From NCBI RefSeq assembly GCF_002117485.1, contig NZ_CP021030.1, forward strand, positions 1,243,001 through 1,307,000: 64,000 bases of DNA, read 5' to 3'. The notes under the pieces are model-generated. The model searched no databases, was not told the origin of the DNA, and saw only the letters and a program-made list of their open reading frames with translations. Source of the DNA: Rhizobium sp. NXC14 (lineage in GTDB: Bacteria > Pseudomonadota > Alphaproteobacteria > Rhizobiales > Rhizobiaceae). Positions 44,494-52,539 of the stretch are shown here, one piece after another. Position 1 is the stretch's first letter, and each line of letters begins with the position of its first letter. Both the position numbers and the translations under genes were made by a program.

Positions 44494-44934
44494 ATGAATT
44501 GGAAAGCAGTAGCTGCCGCCGCAGCGATCGCCGCCATCGCCTTCGGTTCGGTGACCGCCGCCGATGGCACCCATGATTCGCGCATTGCGTTGATGAAGAA
44601 GATCGGCGGTTCGGCGGGCGCGATGGCCGCCATCGCCAAGGGCGAGAAGCCCTATGATGCCGAGACGGTAAGGTCGGCGCTGACGACGATCGCCGCCACC
44701 GCCAAGGTTTTCCCCGATCAGTTCAAGCCGGGCAGCGATATGAATGATCCCGAGGTCAGCCCGAAGGTCTGGGAAAACATGGACGACTTCAAGGCGCGCG
44801 CCGCAAAGCTCTCGACCGACGCGGAAACCGCCCTCGCTCAGCTCCCGGCCGATGCCGCCGGTGTCGGTGCCGCGCTCAATACGCTCGGCGCCAATTGCGG
44901 CGGCTGTCACAAGGCCTATCGTATTAAGGAATGA
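44494..44934 (+). CDS. Cytochrome c' / class II cytochrome c
   Basis: A 146-residue secreted protein with a signal peptide (MNWKAVAAAAAIAAIAFGSVTAA) and one heme motif near the C-terminus (C135-GG-C138-H139), the mark of class II cytochromes such as cytochrome c' and c-556. Met 34 (RIALMKK) is a candidate axial ligand, so the low-spin c-556 form is possible. ATG at 44494 after GGAGAGG starts the signal peptide; upstream codons are noise. A diheme cytochrome gene follows after 86 bases, perhaps in the same operon. Confidence 0.88.
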   Translation: MNWKAVAAAAAIAAIAFGSVTAADGTHDSRIALMKKIGGSAGAMAAIAKGEKPYDAETVRSALTTIAATAKVFPDQFKPGSDMNDPEVSPKVWENMDDFKARAAKLSTDAETALAQLPADAAGVGAALNTLGANCGGCHKAYRIKE

Positions 44935-45020
44935 TAAGCCGGCCTGAGCAATTTCCGCCGGCGCGGATCGCCTGATTTGCGATCGACGGCGGGTCACGTC
45001 GGCAACAGGGGAGGCGGCGC

Positions 45021-45935
45021 ATGGTCCGCAGGTTCATCCGGTTACTGCTCTGTCTGATCGGCGTCGCCGTTCTCGGCGGCGGCGCCGTCTATGTCGTTAC
45101 CGCGCCCGATCCGCTGCCGGAGAGCCATTGGGCCGGTCTCGGCGCGCCGGATCCGGCAAACGGTGAGATGGTCTTCTGGGCGGGCGGCTGCGTCAGCTGT
45201 CATTCGGCACCCGGTTCCGAAGGCGATGCCAGGCTGACGCTGGCGGGCGGTCTGGCGCTGAAGAGCCCTTTCGGCACCTTCCACGTGCCGAACATTTCGC
45301 CGGATGAAAAGGCCGGCATCGGCGCCTGGACGCTGGCCCAGTTCGGCAATGCGATGAAGCGCGGCGTCGCCCCGGGCGGAGAGCATCTTTACCCGTCCTT
45401 TCCCTATGGCTCCTATTCCCGCATGAGCGACAAGGACGTCAACGATCTCTTCGCCTTCCTGAAAACCCTGCCGAAGAGCACCAGCGTCGCGCCCCCGCAT
45501 GAATTGCCCTTTCCTTACAACATCCGCCTTGCGCTCGGCGGCTGGAAATTCCTCTATTTCAACGATCAGCCGCGCGTCGCGCTCGCCAAGAACGATGACA
45601 AGATCAAGCGCGGGCAATATCTCGTCGAAGGCCCCGGCCATTGCGGCGAGTGCCACACGCCGCGCGACGCGCTCGGCGGCTTCCAGGCCGATCTGTGGCT
45701 CGCCGGCGCGCCTAATCCGGAGGGGAAGGGGCGCATACCCGATATCACCCCAGCTTCGAAGAGCATCGGCAACTGGAGCGAGGCGGATATCGCCAACTAT
45801 CTCGAAACCGGCTTCACGCCCGATTTCGATTCCGTCGGCGGTTCGATGGTCGATGTGCAGCACAATATCGCCCGCCTGCCGGCTGCCGACCGCGAGGCGA
45901 TCGCCGCCTATCTCAAGGCCGTGCCGGGACGTTAA
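45021..45935 (+). CDS. Diheme cytochrome c
   Basis: A 304-residue protein with an N-terminal membrane anchor (RFIRLLLCLIGVAVLGGGAVYVVTA) and two class I heme sites, C57-VS-C60-H61 and C208-GE-C211-H212. Each domain ends in a conserved helix (DVNDLFAFLKTLP, REAIAAYLKAVPG). It resembles the cytochrome subunit of membrane alcohol/gluconate dehydrogenases, but no dehydrogenase partner lies beside it. It may carry electrons from a periplasmic enzyme elsewhere to the terminal oxidase. GGGGAGG lies seven bases ahead of the start. Confidence 0.88.
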   Translation: MVRRFIRLLLCLIGVAVLGGGAVYVVTAPDPLPESHWAGLGAPDPANGEMVFWAGGCVSCHSAPGSEGDARLTLAGGLALKSPFGTFHVPNISPDEKAGIGAWTLAQFGNAMKRGVAPGGEHLYPSFPYGSYSRMSDKDVNDLFAFLKTLPKSTSVAPPHELPFPYNIRLALGGWKFLYFNDQPRVALAKNDDKIKRGQYLVEGPGHCGECHTPRDALGGFQADLWLAGAPNPEGKGRIPDITPASKSIGNWSEADIANYLETGFTPDFDSVGGSMVDVQHNIARLPAADREAIAAYLKAVPGR

Positions 45936-45983
45936 AGCGGCGGTGCGTCCATTCGGACGGACGAGGACGCTTGTTCAAATTGT

Positions 45984-46613
45984 TTAAAGCGAGGTGGGAC
46001 CCGGCATCAGATCATAGGGGTGGCGCCAGCCTGGCATGCTGCTGATCCGGTCTTTCCAGGCTGCGATCGCCGGATAGGCTCTGTGATCGATCCCGGTTTC
46101 CTCCGGCATGAAGACGTAGCCAGCCAAGGAGAGGTCTGCGATTGTCACCCGGTTGCCGACCATAAAGGCTCGGTGGGCAAGGTGGCCGTCGACAATTGCA
46201 TAGGCAGCCTTGGCCCGCAGCCTCAAAAACTCGACGACCGGCGTCTCGCCGCTCTTCTGAAGGCCAAAGATGAACCGCAACGTCGCGTAACAGCTTGTGA
46301 ATTTATGGTTGTCGAAAAGGATCCAACGCATGATCTCGCGCCGTTCTTCGGCTGACTGCGCCCCGAACTGCCCCGTCACCTCTGACAAGTAGTCGAGGAT
46401 AACTCCCGATTGGCTGATCTTCGTCTGCCCATGTTCGAGCACGGGCGCCTCGCCCTGTTCGTTGATGGTTTCGCGCCATTGTTCGGTTCGCGTTTCACCG
46501 CCGAGATAATCGACGAAAATGCTCTCCCACTCGATGCCGGCAAGGGCGAAGAAGAGGGCGACCTTGTAGGCGTTCCCCGAGAGAGCGAAGCAATGGAGTT
46601 TGAAGTCAGGCAT
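45984..46613 (-). CDS. Glutathione S-transferase family protein
   Basis: A 209-residue two-domain protein. The thioredoxin-like start is LHCFALSGNAYKVALFFALAGIEWESIFVD, then GEAPVLEHGQTKISQSGVILDYL, where cis-Pro and the Ser of the glutathione site are seen. The C-terminal domain includes RAFMVGNRVTIADLSLAGYVF. It differs from the GST at 35.9 kb and has Ser in place of the Cys of that beta-like form. The gene is convergent with the cytochrome gene. Confidence 0.85.
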   Translation of the reverse strand: MPDFKLHCFALSGNAYKVALFFALAGIEWESIFVDYLGGETRTEQWRETINEQGEAPVLEHGQTKISQSGVILDYLSEVTGQFGAQSAEERREIMRWILFDNHKFTSCYATLRFIFGLQKSGETPVVEFLRLRAKAAYAIVDGHLAHRAFMVGNRVTIADLSLAGYVFMPEETGIDHRAYPAIAAWKDRISSMPGWRHPYDLMPGPTSL

Positions 46614-46654
46614 GAAATCTCCTCATCAACACAGACTTAGACTCGCGGGGCGGG

Positions 46655-47149
46655 TTATGCGATCGACTGCATGTAACGCATGCCGGTCACCGGCCGCGGG
46701 GTGAAATCCATCTGCTCGTAGAAACGATGCGCCAGCACATTGCCGGTAGCGGCGCTGACGGAGAGGTAACCGCAGCCGGCATTGCGCGCCGTCTCGCGGG
46801 CGCGGTCGACGAGCAGCTGACCGGTGCCGTGGCCGCGATGGCCGTCGCGCACGAAGAGATGGTGCAGGTCCATGCCGCGTTTGCCTTCCTGCGCCCTGTA
46901 GAGCGGCACGAGAATGGCATAGCCGATCAGCCCTTCGCTGGTCTCTGCCACAAGCGCGGTGATCCAGGGCAGCGGGCCGAACAGGTCGCGCTCCAATTGC
47001 TCCGGCGTCGTCGCGGCCGCGTCGCCATGATGGGCGGCAAGCAGCGCGATCATCTCGTTGAGCTCGGGCAGGTCGCGCGGCTTGGCGGCGCGGATCGTCA
47101 CCACCGATGGGCGCATCAGTGAAATTTCGCTGTCTTCGATTTCAGTCAT
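46655..47149 (-). CDS. GNAT-family acetyltransferase
   Basis: A 164-residue protein with the acetyl-CoA motif A (LHHLFVRDGHRGHGTGQLLVDRARETARNAG, with the R/Q-x-x-G-x-G/A loop as RGHGTG) followed by YLSVSAATGNVLAHRFYEQMDF. The acceptor is unknown; small amines and protein N-termini are typical. The start at 47149 was taken at MTEIEDSE; an internal ATG (MRPSVVTIRA) is also possible. Upstream lies a long imperfect hairpin. Confidence 0.85.
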   Translation of the reverse strand: MTEIEDSEISLMRPSVVTIRAAKPRDLPELNEMIALLAAHHGDAAATTPEQLERDLFGPLPWITALVAETSEGLIGYAILVPLYRAQEGKRGMDLHHLFVRDGHRGHGTGQLLVDRARETARNAGCGYLSVSAATGNVLAHRFYEQMDFTPRPVTGMRYMQSIA

Positions 47150-47194
47150 GGTTTTCGCGTCCTTTGATAATCTGCCGTCAGGACGCTGCCGATA

Positions 47195-47223
47195 CAACAA
47201 AGCCGCCTGACGGCGGCTTGTTG
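47195..47223. repeat. Imperfect hairpin upstream of the GNAT gene
   Basis: CAACAAAGCCGCC and GGCGGCTTGTTG pair around TGAC with one bulged A. It lies in the gap between the divergent GNAT and dmeR genes. No T-tract follows on either strand; it could be a transcript structure or a small intergenic repeat. Confidence 0.4.
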
Positions 47224-47392
47224 ACAATATGATCTGTCCGGCCGCCCTTTACAGGTACAGCCAAAAATACGAGCGGCTCTGGTGCACGTTCTTGATCATG
47301 CAGCATCCATCGCCGCAAACGCGGCATTTGTCAATGGCGTGAGCGCGTGACGTTGAAACATCTCAGGCCTTGAATCCAGCCGAGAACCCAAA

Positions 47393-47412
47393 TAGGATAC
47401 CCCCCTATGCTA
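47393..47412 (+). promoter_or_regulatory. DmeR operator
   Basis: TAGGATA and TATGCTA flank a run of six Cs, 14 bases before the dmeR start. This is the C-tract palindrome used by RcnR/FrmR-type regulators, and it matches the reported DmeR site of Rhizobium leguminosarum in layout. One arm position does not pair. Confidence 0.78.
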
Positions 47413-47426
47413 CCCGAAGGTCTGCG

Positions 47427-47699
47427 ATGTCTCACACCACCCTGCAGAAGAAGAAGCTCATTGCCCGCGTCAGCCGCCTGAAGGGGCAGCTGGAAGCGGT
47501 CGAGCGGGCGCTCGAGGCTGAACGCCCCTGCGGCGAAATCCTGCGACTGCTCGCCTCCATTCGGGGCGCGCTGACCGGGCTGACCGGCGAGGTTTTGGAT
47601 GATCACCTGCGCGAGCACGTGCTCAATGCCGAGGACGACAGAGCCCGGGCCGAGGCAGTCGAAGAAATATCTGAAGTGCTGAGAACCTATATCCGCTGA
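47427..47699 (+). CDS. dmeR: Nickel/cobalt-responsive repressor, RcnR/CsoR family
   Basis: A 90-residue all-helical repressor. The metal site of the RcnR branch is complete: His3 (MSH), Cys35 (ERPCGE), His60 and His64 (DDHLREHVLN). It binds DNA when metal-free and releases on nickel or cobalt. ATG at 47427 follows the C-tract operator; the longer frame from 47370 would start inside that operator. The CDF transporter gene follows after 19 bases. This matches the dmeRF operon characterised in R. leguminosarum. Confidence 0.88.
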   Translation: MSHTTLQKKKLIARVSRLKGQLEAVERALEAERPCGEILRLLASIRGALTGLTGEVLDDHLREHVLNAEDDRARAEAVEEISEVLRTYIR

Positions 47700-47718
47700 T
47701 GAGAGAAGGACCCTGGGA

Positions 47719-48726
47719 ATGAATGCCGGGATCGGGAAAGTCGAAGTGAAAGCCCTCCAACACGATCATGTGTTCCTCGGCGCCGATCATTTGCGCAACG
47801 AGCGGCGCATCTGGCTGGTGATTGCGCTGACGGCGGTGATGATGGTGGCGGAAATCGCCGCCGGCACCGTCTACGGCTCCATGGCCCTCGTCGCTGATGG
47901 CTGGCATATGTCAACCCATGCCAGCGCTCTTTTAATTTCCGCGCTCGCCTATCTCTTTGCCCGCCGGCAGGCGCGCAATCCGCGCTTCACCTTCGGCACC
48001 GGCAAGCTCGGCGATCTCGCCGGCTTCGCCAGCGCCATTGTCCTTGCCCTGATCGCCCTCCTGATGGCCTGGGAGAGCCTGCTGCGCCTCTCCAATCCGG
48101 TGCCGATCGGCTTTGCCCAGGCAATCGCCGTCGCGGTCATCGGCCTTGCCGTCAATCTCGCCAGCGCCTGGCTGCTGGCCGGCGGCGGTCATGCCGCGCA
48201 TGGACATCATGCGCACGCGCATGGCCATCACGCGCATGGGCACCACGCACACCGCAACGGCCATGGCGGTCACGGCGACCATGCCCACCATCACGCAGAG
48301 GCCGGCGACAACAATATCCGCGCCGCCTATCTGCATGTCATGGCCGATGCGCTCACGTCAGTGCTCGCCATCGCGGCGCTCACCCTCGGCAGCCTCTATG
48401 GTTGGCTCTGGCTCGATCCCATCATGGGCATCGTCGGCGGCCTGGTCATCGCCAATTGGTCCTGGAGCCTGCTGAAATCGTCGGGCGGCGTCCTTCTCGA
48501 CATCATGCCCGAAGGCGAGACCCTGCCGGGCGAAATCCGCCAGGCGATCGAGACAGAGGAGGATCGGATCACCGACCTGCATGTCTGGCAGGTCGGCCCC
48601 GGCCATCATGCAGCGATCGTCGCGGTCGTCACCTCGCAGGCGCGCGATCCGGCCTTTTACAAGGACAGGCTTTCGGCGCTGGAAGAATTGTCGCATGTGA
48701 CGGTCGAGGTCACGCGCGCCGCCTGA
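47719..48726 (+). CDS. dmeF: Nickel/cobalt efflux protein, cation diffusion facilitator
   Basis: A 335-residue protein with six membrane segments. The metal-binding site residues are found as Asp60/His63-type pairs (ADGWHMSTHAS) and His206/Asp210 (LHVMADALTS). Between helices 4 and 5 is a cytoplasmic loop with about 17 histidines (residues 158-192). The C-terminal soluble domain (ITDLHVWQVGPGHHAAIVAVVTS) is typical. It exports divalent Ni/Co by proton exchange and is co-transcribed with dmeR. Confidence 0.9.
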   Translation: MNAGIGKVEVKALQHDHVFLGADHLRNERRIWLVIALTAVMMVAEIAAGTVYGSMALVADGWHMSTHASALLISALAYLFARRQARNPRFTFGTGKLGDLAGFASAIVLALIALLMAWESLLRLSNPVPIGFAQAIAVAVIGLAVNLASAWLLAGGGHAAHGHHAHAHGHHAHGHHAHRNGHGGHGDHAHHHAEAGDNNIRAAYLHVMADALTSVLAIAALTLGSLYGWLWLDPIMGIVGGLVIANWSWSLLKSSGGVLLDIMPEGETLPGEIRQAIETEEDRITDLHVWQVGPGHHAAIVAVVTSQARDPAFYKDRLSALEELSHVTVEVTRAA

Positions 48727-48759
48727 TTGCTGCGGGCGGAGGACGAAATCGCTGCTACT

Positions 48760-48822
48760 CAACAAGGGTGCAGCGGCTGACAACAAGGTTGCAGCGGCCG
48801 ACAACAAGTTGCAGCGGGGACG
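48760..48822. repeat. Three tandem copies of a 21-bp repeat
   Basis: A unit with CAACAAGG and TGCAGCGGC is repeated at 48760, 48781 and 48802, with a few mismatches and one base lost in the third copy. It lies between the dmeF stop and the beta-lactamase start. It is neither coding nor a palindrome. Confidence 0.6.
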
Positions 48823-48876
48823 AGATGCCGCCGCAATCGGTCCTTAGCTCTATTCTCCGAATCGTCGGAGGAATTT

Positions 48877-49782
48877 ATGGACCCCAGCCTTACTCGCCGC
48901 ATGCTGATCGGCTCGGCACTCTGCCTGCCTGCCTTGGGCCTGTCCACGCTGGCGCTTGCGGCCAATGCACAGGAAACTGCGGGGGAGGGCGACGACAATA
49001 TCGAGCGTCGCCTGGCCGCGCTGGAAAAGCGCACCGGCGGACGCCTCGGCGTCTCGGTGCTCGACACTCAGACGAGCATTTCCTTCGGCTATCGCGGCAG
49101 CGAAGCTTTTCCGATGTGCAGCACCTTCAAGGCGCTGGCGGCAGGCTTCGTCCTTGCCCGCGTCGACAAGGGGCAGGAGAGCCTCGAGCGCCGGGTGACC
49201 TACGGCAGGGACAAGCTCGTCGACTATTCGCCGCTCAGCGAAAAACACGCCGGTGCCGACGGCATGACGATCGCCGAACTCTGCGAGGCGGCGGTAACGG
49301 TCAGCGACAACACCGCCGGCAACCTGCTGCTCGAAAGTTTCGGCGGCCCGCCGGCACTGACCGATTGGCTGCGCTCGATCGGCGACGGCACCACGCGTCT
49401 CGACCGCACCGAACCGACACTGAACGAGGGTCGTAAGGACGATCCGCGCGACACCACGGCACCGGATGCGATGCTCGATACGCTCGGCAATCTGACGCTC
49501 GGCTCGGTGTTGACCGGGGCCTCTTGCGACAAGCTGATCGCCTGGCTGGTGGCGAGCACCACGGGCAAGGAAAGGCTGCGGGCCGGCCTGCCTGCCGATT
49601 GGAAGGTCGGCGACAAGACCGGCACCGGCCCGAACGGCTCCCTCGGCGACATCGCCGTTATCTGGCCGCCGGACCGTGGGCCGATCGTCGCTGCCGTCTA
49701 TATCGCCGAAGCGACCGCGCCGGTGAAGGATCTCAACCCGACCTTTGCCGAAGTCGGCAGGATGATCACCGAGATGGTGTGA
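48877..49782 (+). CDS. Class A beta-lactamase
   Basis: A 301-residue serine beta-lactamase. Active-site motifs are complete: STFK at 82-85, SDN at 143-145, EPTLN at 179-183 and KTGTG at 247-251. Cys precedes the active serine, as in several carbapenem-tolerant class A enzymes, but the usual partner Cys at Ambler 238 is Gly here. The N-terminus TRRMLIGSALCLPALGLSTLALAA has an Arg pair and may use the Tat route. It hydrolyses penicillins at least; the wider spectrum is unknown. No AmpR-type regulator is adjacent. Confidence 0.92.
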   Translation: MDPSLTRRMLIGSALCLPALGLSTLALAANAQETAGEGDDNIERRLAALEKRTGGRLGVSVLDTQTSISFGYRGSEAFPMCSTFKALAAGFVLARVDKGQESLERRVTYGRDKLVDYSPLSEKHAGADGMTIAELCEAAVTVSDNTAGNLLLESFGGPPALTDWLRSIGDGTTRLDRTEPTLNEGRKDDPRDTTAPDAMLDTLGNLTLGSVLTGASCDKLIAWLVASTTGKERLRAGLPADWKVGDKTGTGPNGSLGDIAVIWPPDRGPIVAAVYIAEATAPVKDLNPTFAEVGRMITEMV

Positions 49783-49810
49783 TGTGTTAAATCGCATCAG
49801 AATCAATTGA

Positions 49811-50050
49811 TTACCGCATCGACATCAAATTCGTGATCAGGCCCGCTTTGATTTCGAGCACGGGCCGATTGGCCTCCGGGTGACCGATGTCTCTCAGCTG
49901 ATCGGGTGTCAGCTCGGCCAGTCGTTGCCGGCTCACGACCGCCCGTCGCCACGCCTGCAGGCCAGCGATCAGGTTTGCGATGATGTTCGTGGGGCCAGCC
50001 ACCTGGTTTGTCGGCGCGCTGACGATAGGCTGTGTTTCCGTATGAGCCAT
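49811..50050 (-). CDS. DUF1127 small protein
   Basis: A 79-residue protein whose C-terminal half carries the DUF1127 pattern: LQAWRRAVVSRQRLAELTPDQLRDIGHPEANRP. Such Arg-rich proteins are common in alphaproteobacteria and have been linked to RNA metabolism and phosphate stress. The start at 50050 was chosen over 50146 because GGAGATCGG lies just ahead and the DUF begins soon after. It is divergent from the BTAD regulator. Confidence 0.82.
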   Translation of the reverse strand: MAHTETQPIVSAPTNQVAGPTNIIANLIAGLQAWRRAVVSRQRLAELTPDQLRDIGHPEANRPVLEIKAGLITNLMSMR

Positions 50051-50224
50051 TTCCGATCTCCACTTGTGATGTGCGGGTGGAAATCTGCCATACGAGCGTT
50101 TTCGGCCTGTTCGGCTGAGCGTGAACCGGGAAGAAAACTTCGACAAGCCGCCGCTAAATCGGTGTTAAATCCGTCTTCCCAAATGCTATTCTGCGAGCGG
50201 CGGTTCAAAGTCTGGGGGCTTTCT

Positions 50225-52230
50225 ATGCGCATCAGGTTGCTAGGCGGTCTCGAGGTCATCTCCGGAGAAGGCCGGCCAGTCCGCTTCGCCACGCGCAAGA
50301 CGTCGCTGCTGTTTGCTGCCCTGGCGTTGGCAGGCCGCCGCGGCTTCCGCAGGGAGGTGCTGTCCGAAGCCTTCTGGCCGGGACGAGGTAATGAGCAGGC
50401 CCGCAATAGTTTGCGGCAGGCGCTGGTCGACATCAGGCGGTCGTTCCCGGCGAGCAGTGACGGCACCGTCTCTATCGAAGGGGATCAGGAGACGGTGGCG
50501 CTTTTCGTCGATCCCGATCAAGCCGACATTTCGCTCTTCGACCGGAAGCTGGGGACGGGGGCGAGCGCAGATCTCGCCTCCGCAGCGGATCTCTACCGCG
50601 GCGATCTGCTTGAAGGCGAGTCCATTCCGGATGAATTGGCTGAGTGGTTCGCACCGTACCGAAGCACATATCAGCGCAAGGCGCTGCAGCTCGTGGAGCG
50701 TTTGAGCCTTGCCCTCTTGGAACCAGGCTCGCGGAAGAACCGTCCTGTGAAGGGCTTGCCGAGAGGCTTCTCGCCTCTGACCCGACGGCGGAGGGTGCTC
50801 ACAGGGCGTTGATGCGGATCCACACTCTCCGCGGCCACGAGAACAGGGCCTTGCGCCAGTTCGAGACCTGCCGAGCTCTCCTGAAGAAGCATCTGGATGT
50901 CGAACCCGAAGCGGAGACGTCGTCCCTGGCTGCCTCGCTGCAACCGCGGCAGCGATCCGGTGATCGGCGGGCCGCGGCCGCAGTCGAGCCGCAGCTGCAG
51001 GTCTTCTCCGCTCCGACGAAACATCATGATCGGCCATCCCTTGCGGTGTTGCCGTTTCAGAATTTGAGCGGCGATGTGGAGCAGGAATATTTTGCCGACG
51101 GCATCGTGGAGGATATCACCATCGCTCTTGCGCAGTTCCGTCATCTCTATGTCATCGCCCGCAATTCGAGCTTCACCTACAAGGGGCAGGCCGTCGACAT
51201 AAAGCGGGTCGGGCGCGAGCTGGACGTGGACTATGTGGTCGAGGGAAGCGTGCGCCGCGCGGGCGACCGGCTTCGTATCGCCGGACAACTCATCGACACC
51301 TCGACCGGCGCGCATCTCTGGGCAGACCGTTTTGACGGAACCTTGGCGAACCTGTTCGATCTGCAGGATCAGGTCGCATCCAGCATTGTCGGCGCAATAA
51401 CGCCGAAAGTGGAAGAGGCGGAGATCGAGCGGGCCAAACGCAAGCCGACCGAGAGCCTCGACGCCTATGACTATTATCTCCGCGGGCTGGCGGCCTTCGA
51501 TCGGACGGTGACCAACAGATCAGTCGTCGACGAGGCTCTGCGGCTATTCATGAAGGCAATCGAGCGCGATCCGGATTTTGCCATCGCCCACGCCCGGGCG
51601 GCGCGATGCTACGCGACCCGCAAGAGCAATGGCTGGATGATCGATCCGGCCAACGAAATTGCCGAGGCGACCCAACTGGCGAGAAGAGCCGTCGAACTCG
51701 GCTGGGACGATGCAGTCGCGCTCGCCTATGGCGGATATGTGCTCGGTTATGTCGGCGGCGACCTCGATGACAGCGCGGCTTGCATCGATCGCGCGCTCTT
51801 CCTCAACCCGTACCTGGCCGTTGCCCTGGGCGTCAGCAGTTGGGTGCGAGCCTGCCTGGGCGAGCCGGACAAGGCCGTCGAACATGCTGCCCTCGCCATG
51901 AGGCTGAGCCCCGTGGATCCGCGCCTGTTTGCCTGGCAGTTCAATACCGGCCTGGCTCACTTCTGCGCCGGCCGTTACGAGGACGCCGCCGTCTGGGCCG
52001 CAAAATCGTTGCGCCATCAGCCGAATTACCCCAGCGCGATGCGGGTGATGGCGGCGGGCCAAGCCATGGCCGGGCGGAAAGCGGAAGCAGGGGAAACGAT
52101 TGCGCGCCTGCGCTTGCTGGATCCGGCGCTTCGGCTTTCGAACCTCGCCGATATTCTCCCACCGTTCCGGCGACCGGATGACCGCAATCGCTATATAGAG
52201 GCGCTTCGTATGGCGGGGTTGCCGGAGTAG
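50225..52230 (+). pseudogene. BTAD/SARP-like regulator with FlgO-like and TPR domains, frameshifted
   Basis: Frame 1 starts MRIRLLGGLEVISGEGRPVRF at 50225 and gives an OmpR-like winged helix and the start of a BTAD domain. It runs out of homology at LSLALLEPGS (about 50730) and stops at 50812. The rest of the BTAD domain (LAEEPSCEGLAERLLASDPTAEGAHRALMRIH...) continues in another frame to 52230, followed by a FlgO-like region (SLAVLPFQNLSGDVEQEYFADGIVEDI) and TPR repeats. One missing base near 50730 explains the break. Joined, it would be about 668 residues, the usual plan for such rhizobial regulators. It is a recent pseudogene, a sequencing error, or a programmed shift. Confidence 0.78.
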
Positions 52231-52539
52231 GCATGCGGCGAACGAGACCTCTGCCCCATTCGCTTTCCGCTCCGCTGGTGCCCGTCGTGCCGCCGTCTAT
52301 GTCGCCGAGGCCGGCGATAGAGGCTCCCGGCATCCGCTTTTTGCTTGACCCGAGCATCCATGCACCTGACTTCAGGGTGGGTTTCGCCGGACGTCAGCTC
52401 TCCAGTCGGCGCCCGCAGCATGGATCGCCGGGTCAGGCCCGCCGATGACGGAATGTGAGGGAAACGCGGGTGATCGAAACGCTCCACTTTCCGTGGGGCT
52501 CATGCGGCGGCCGCATGGAGCTCGCGAGAAGATTTCCCA
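52231..52539. other. 309-base gap holding a palindromic repeat
   Basis: No gene is visible. ATCGCCGGG (52424-52432) and CCCGCCGAT (52438-52446) flank TCAGG, with one mismatch, and are followed by GACG. This is the core of a short intergenic palindrome that is widespread in alphaproteobacteria. The rest shows nothing I can name. Confidence 0.5.

Noticed and set aside
45936..45983. GCGTCC/GGACGC inverted repeat between the cytochrome and GST genes
   Set aside because: Long loop and no T-tract, so I do not call it a terminator.
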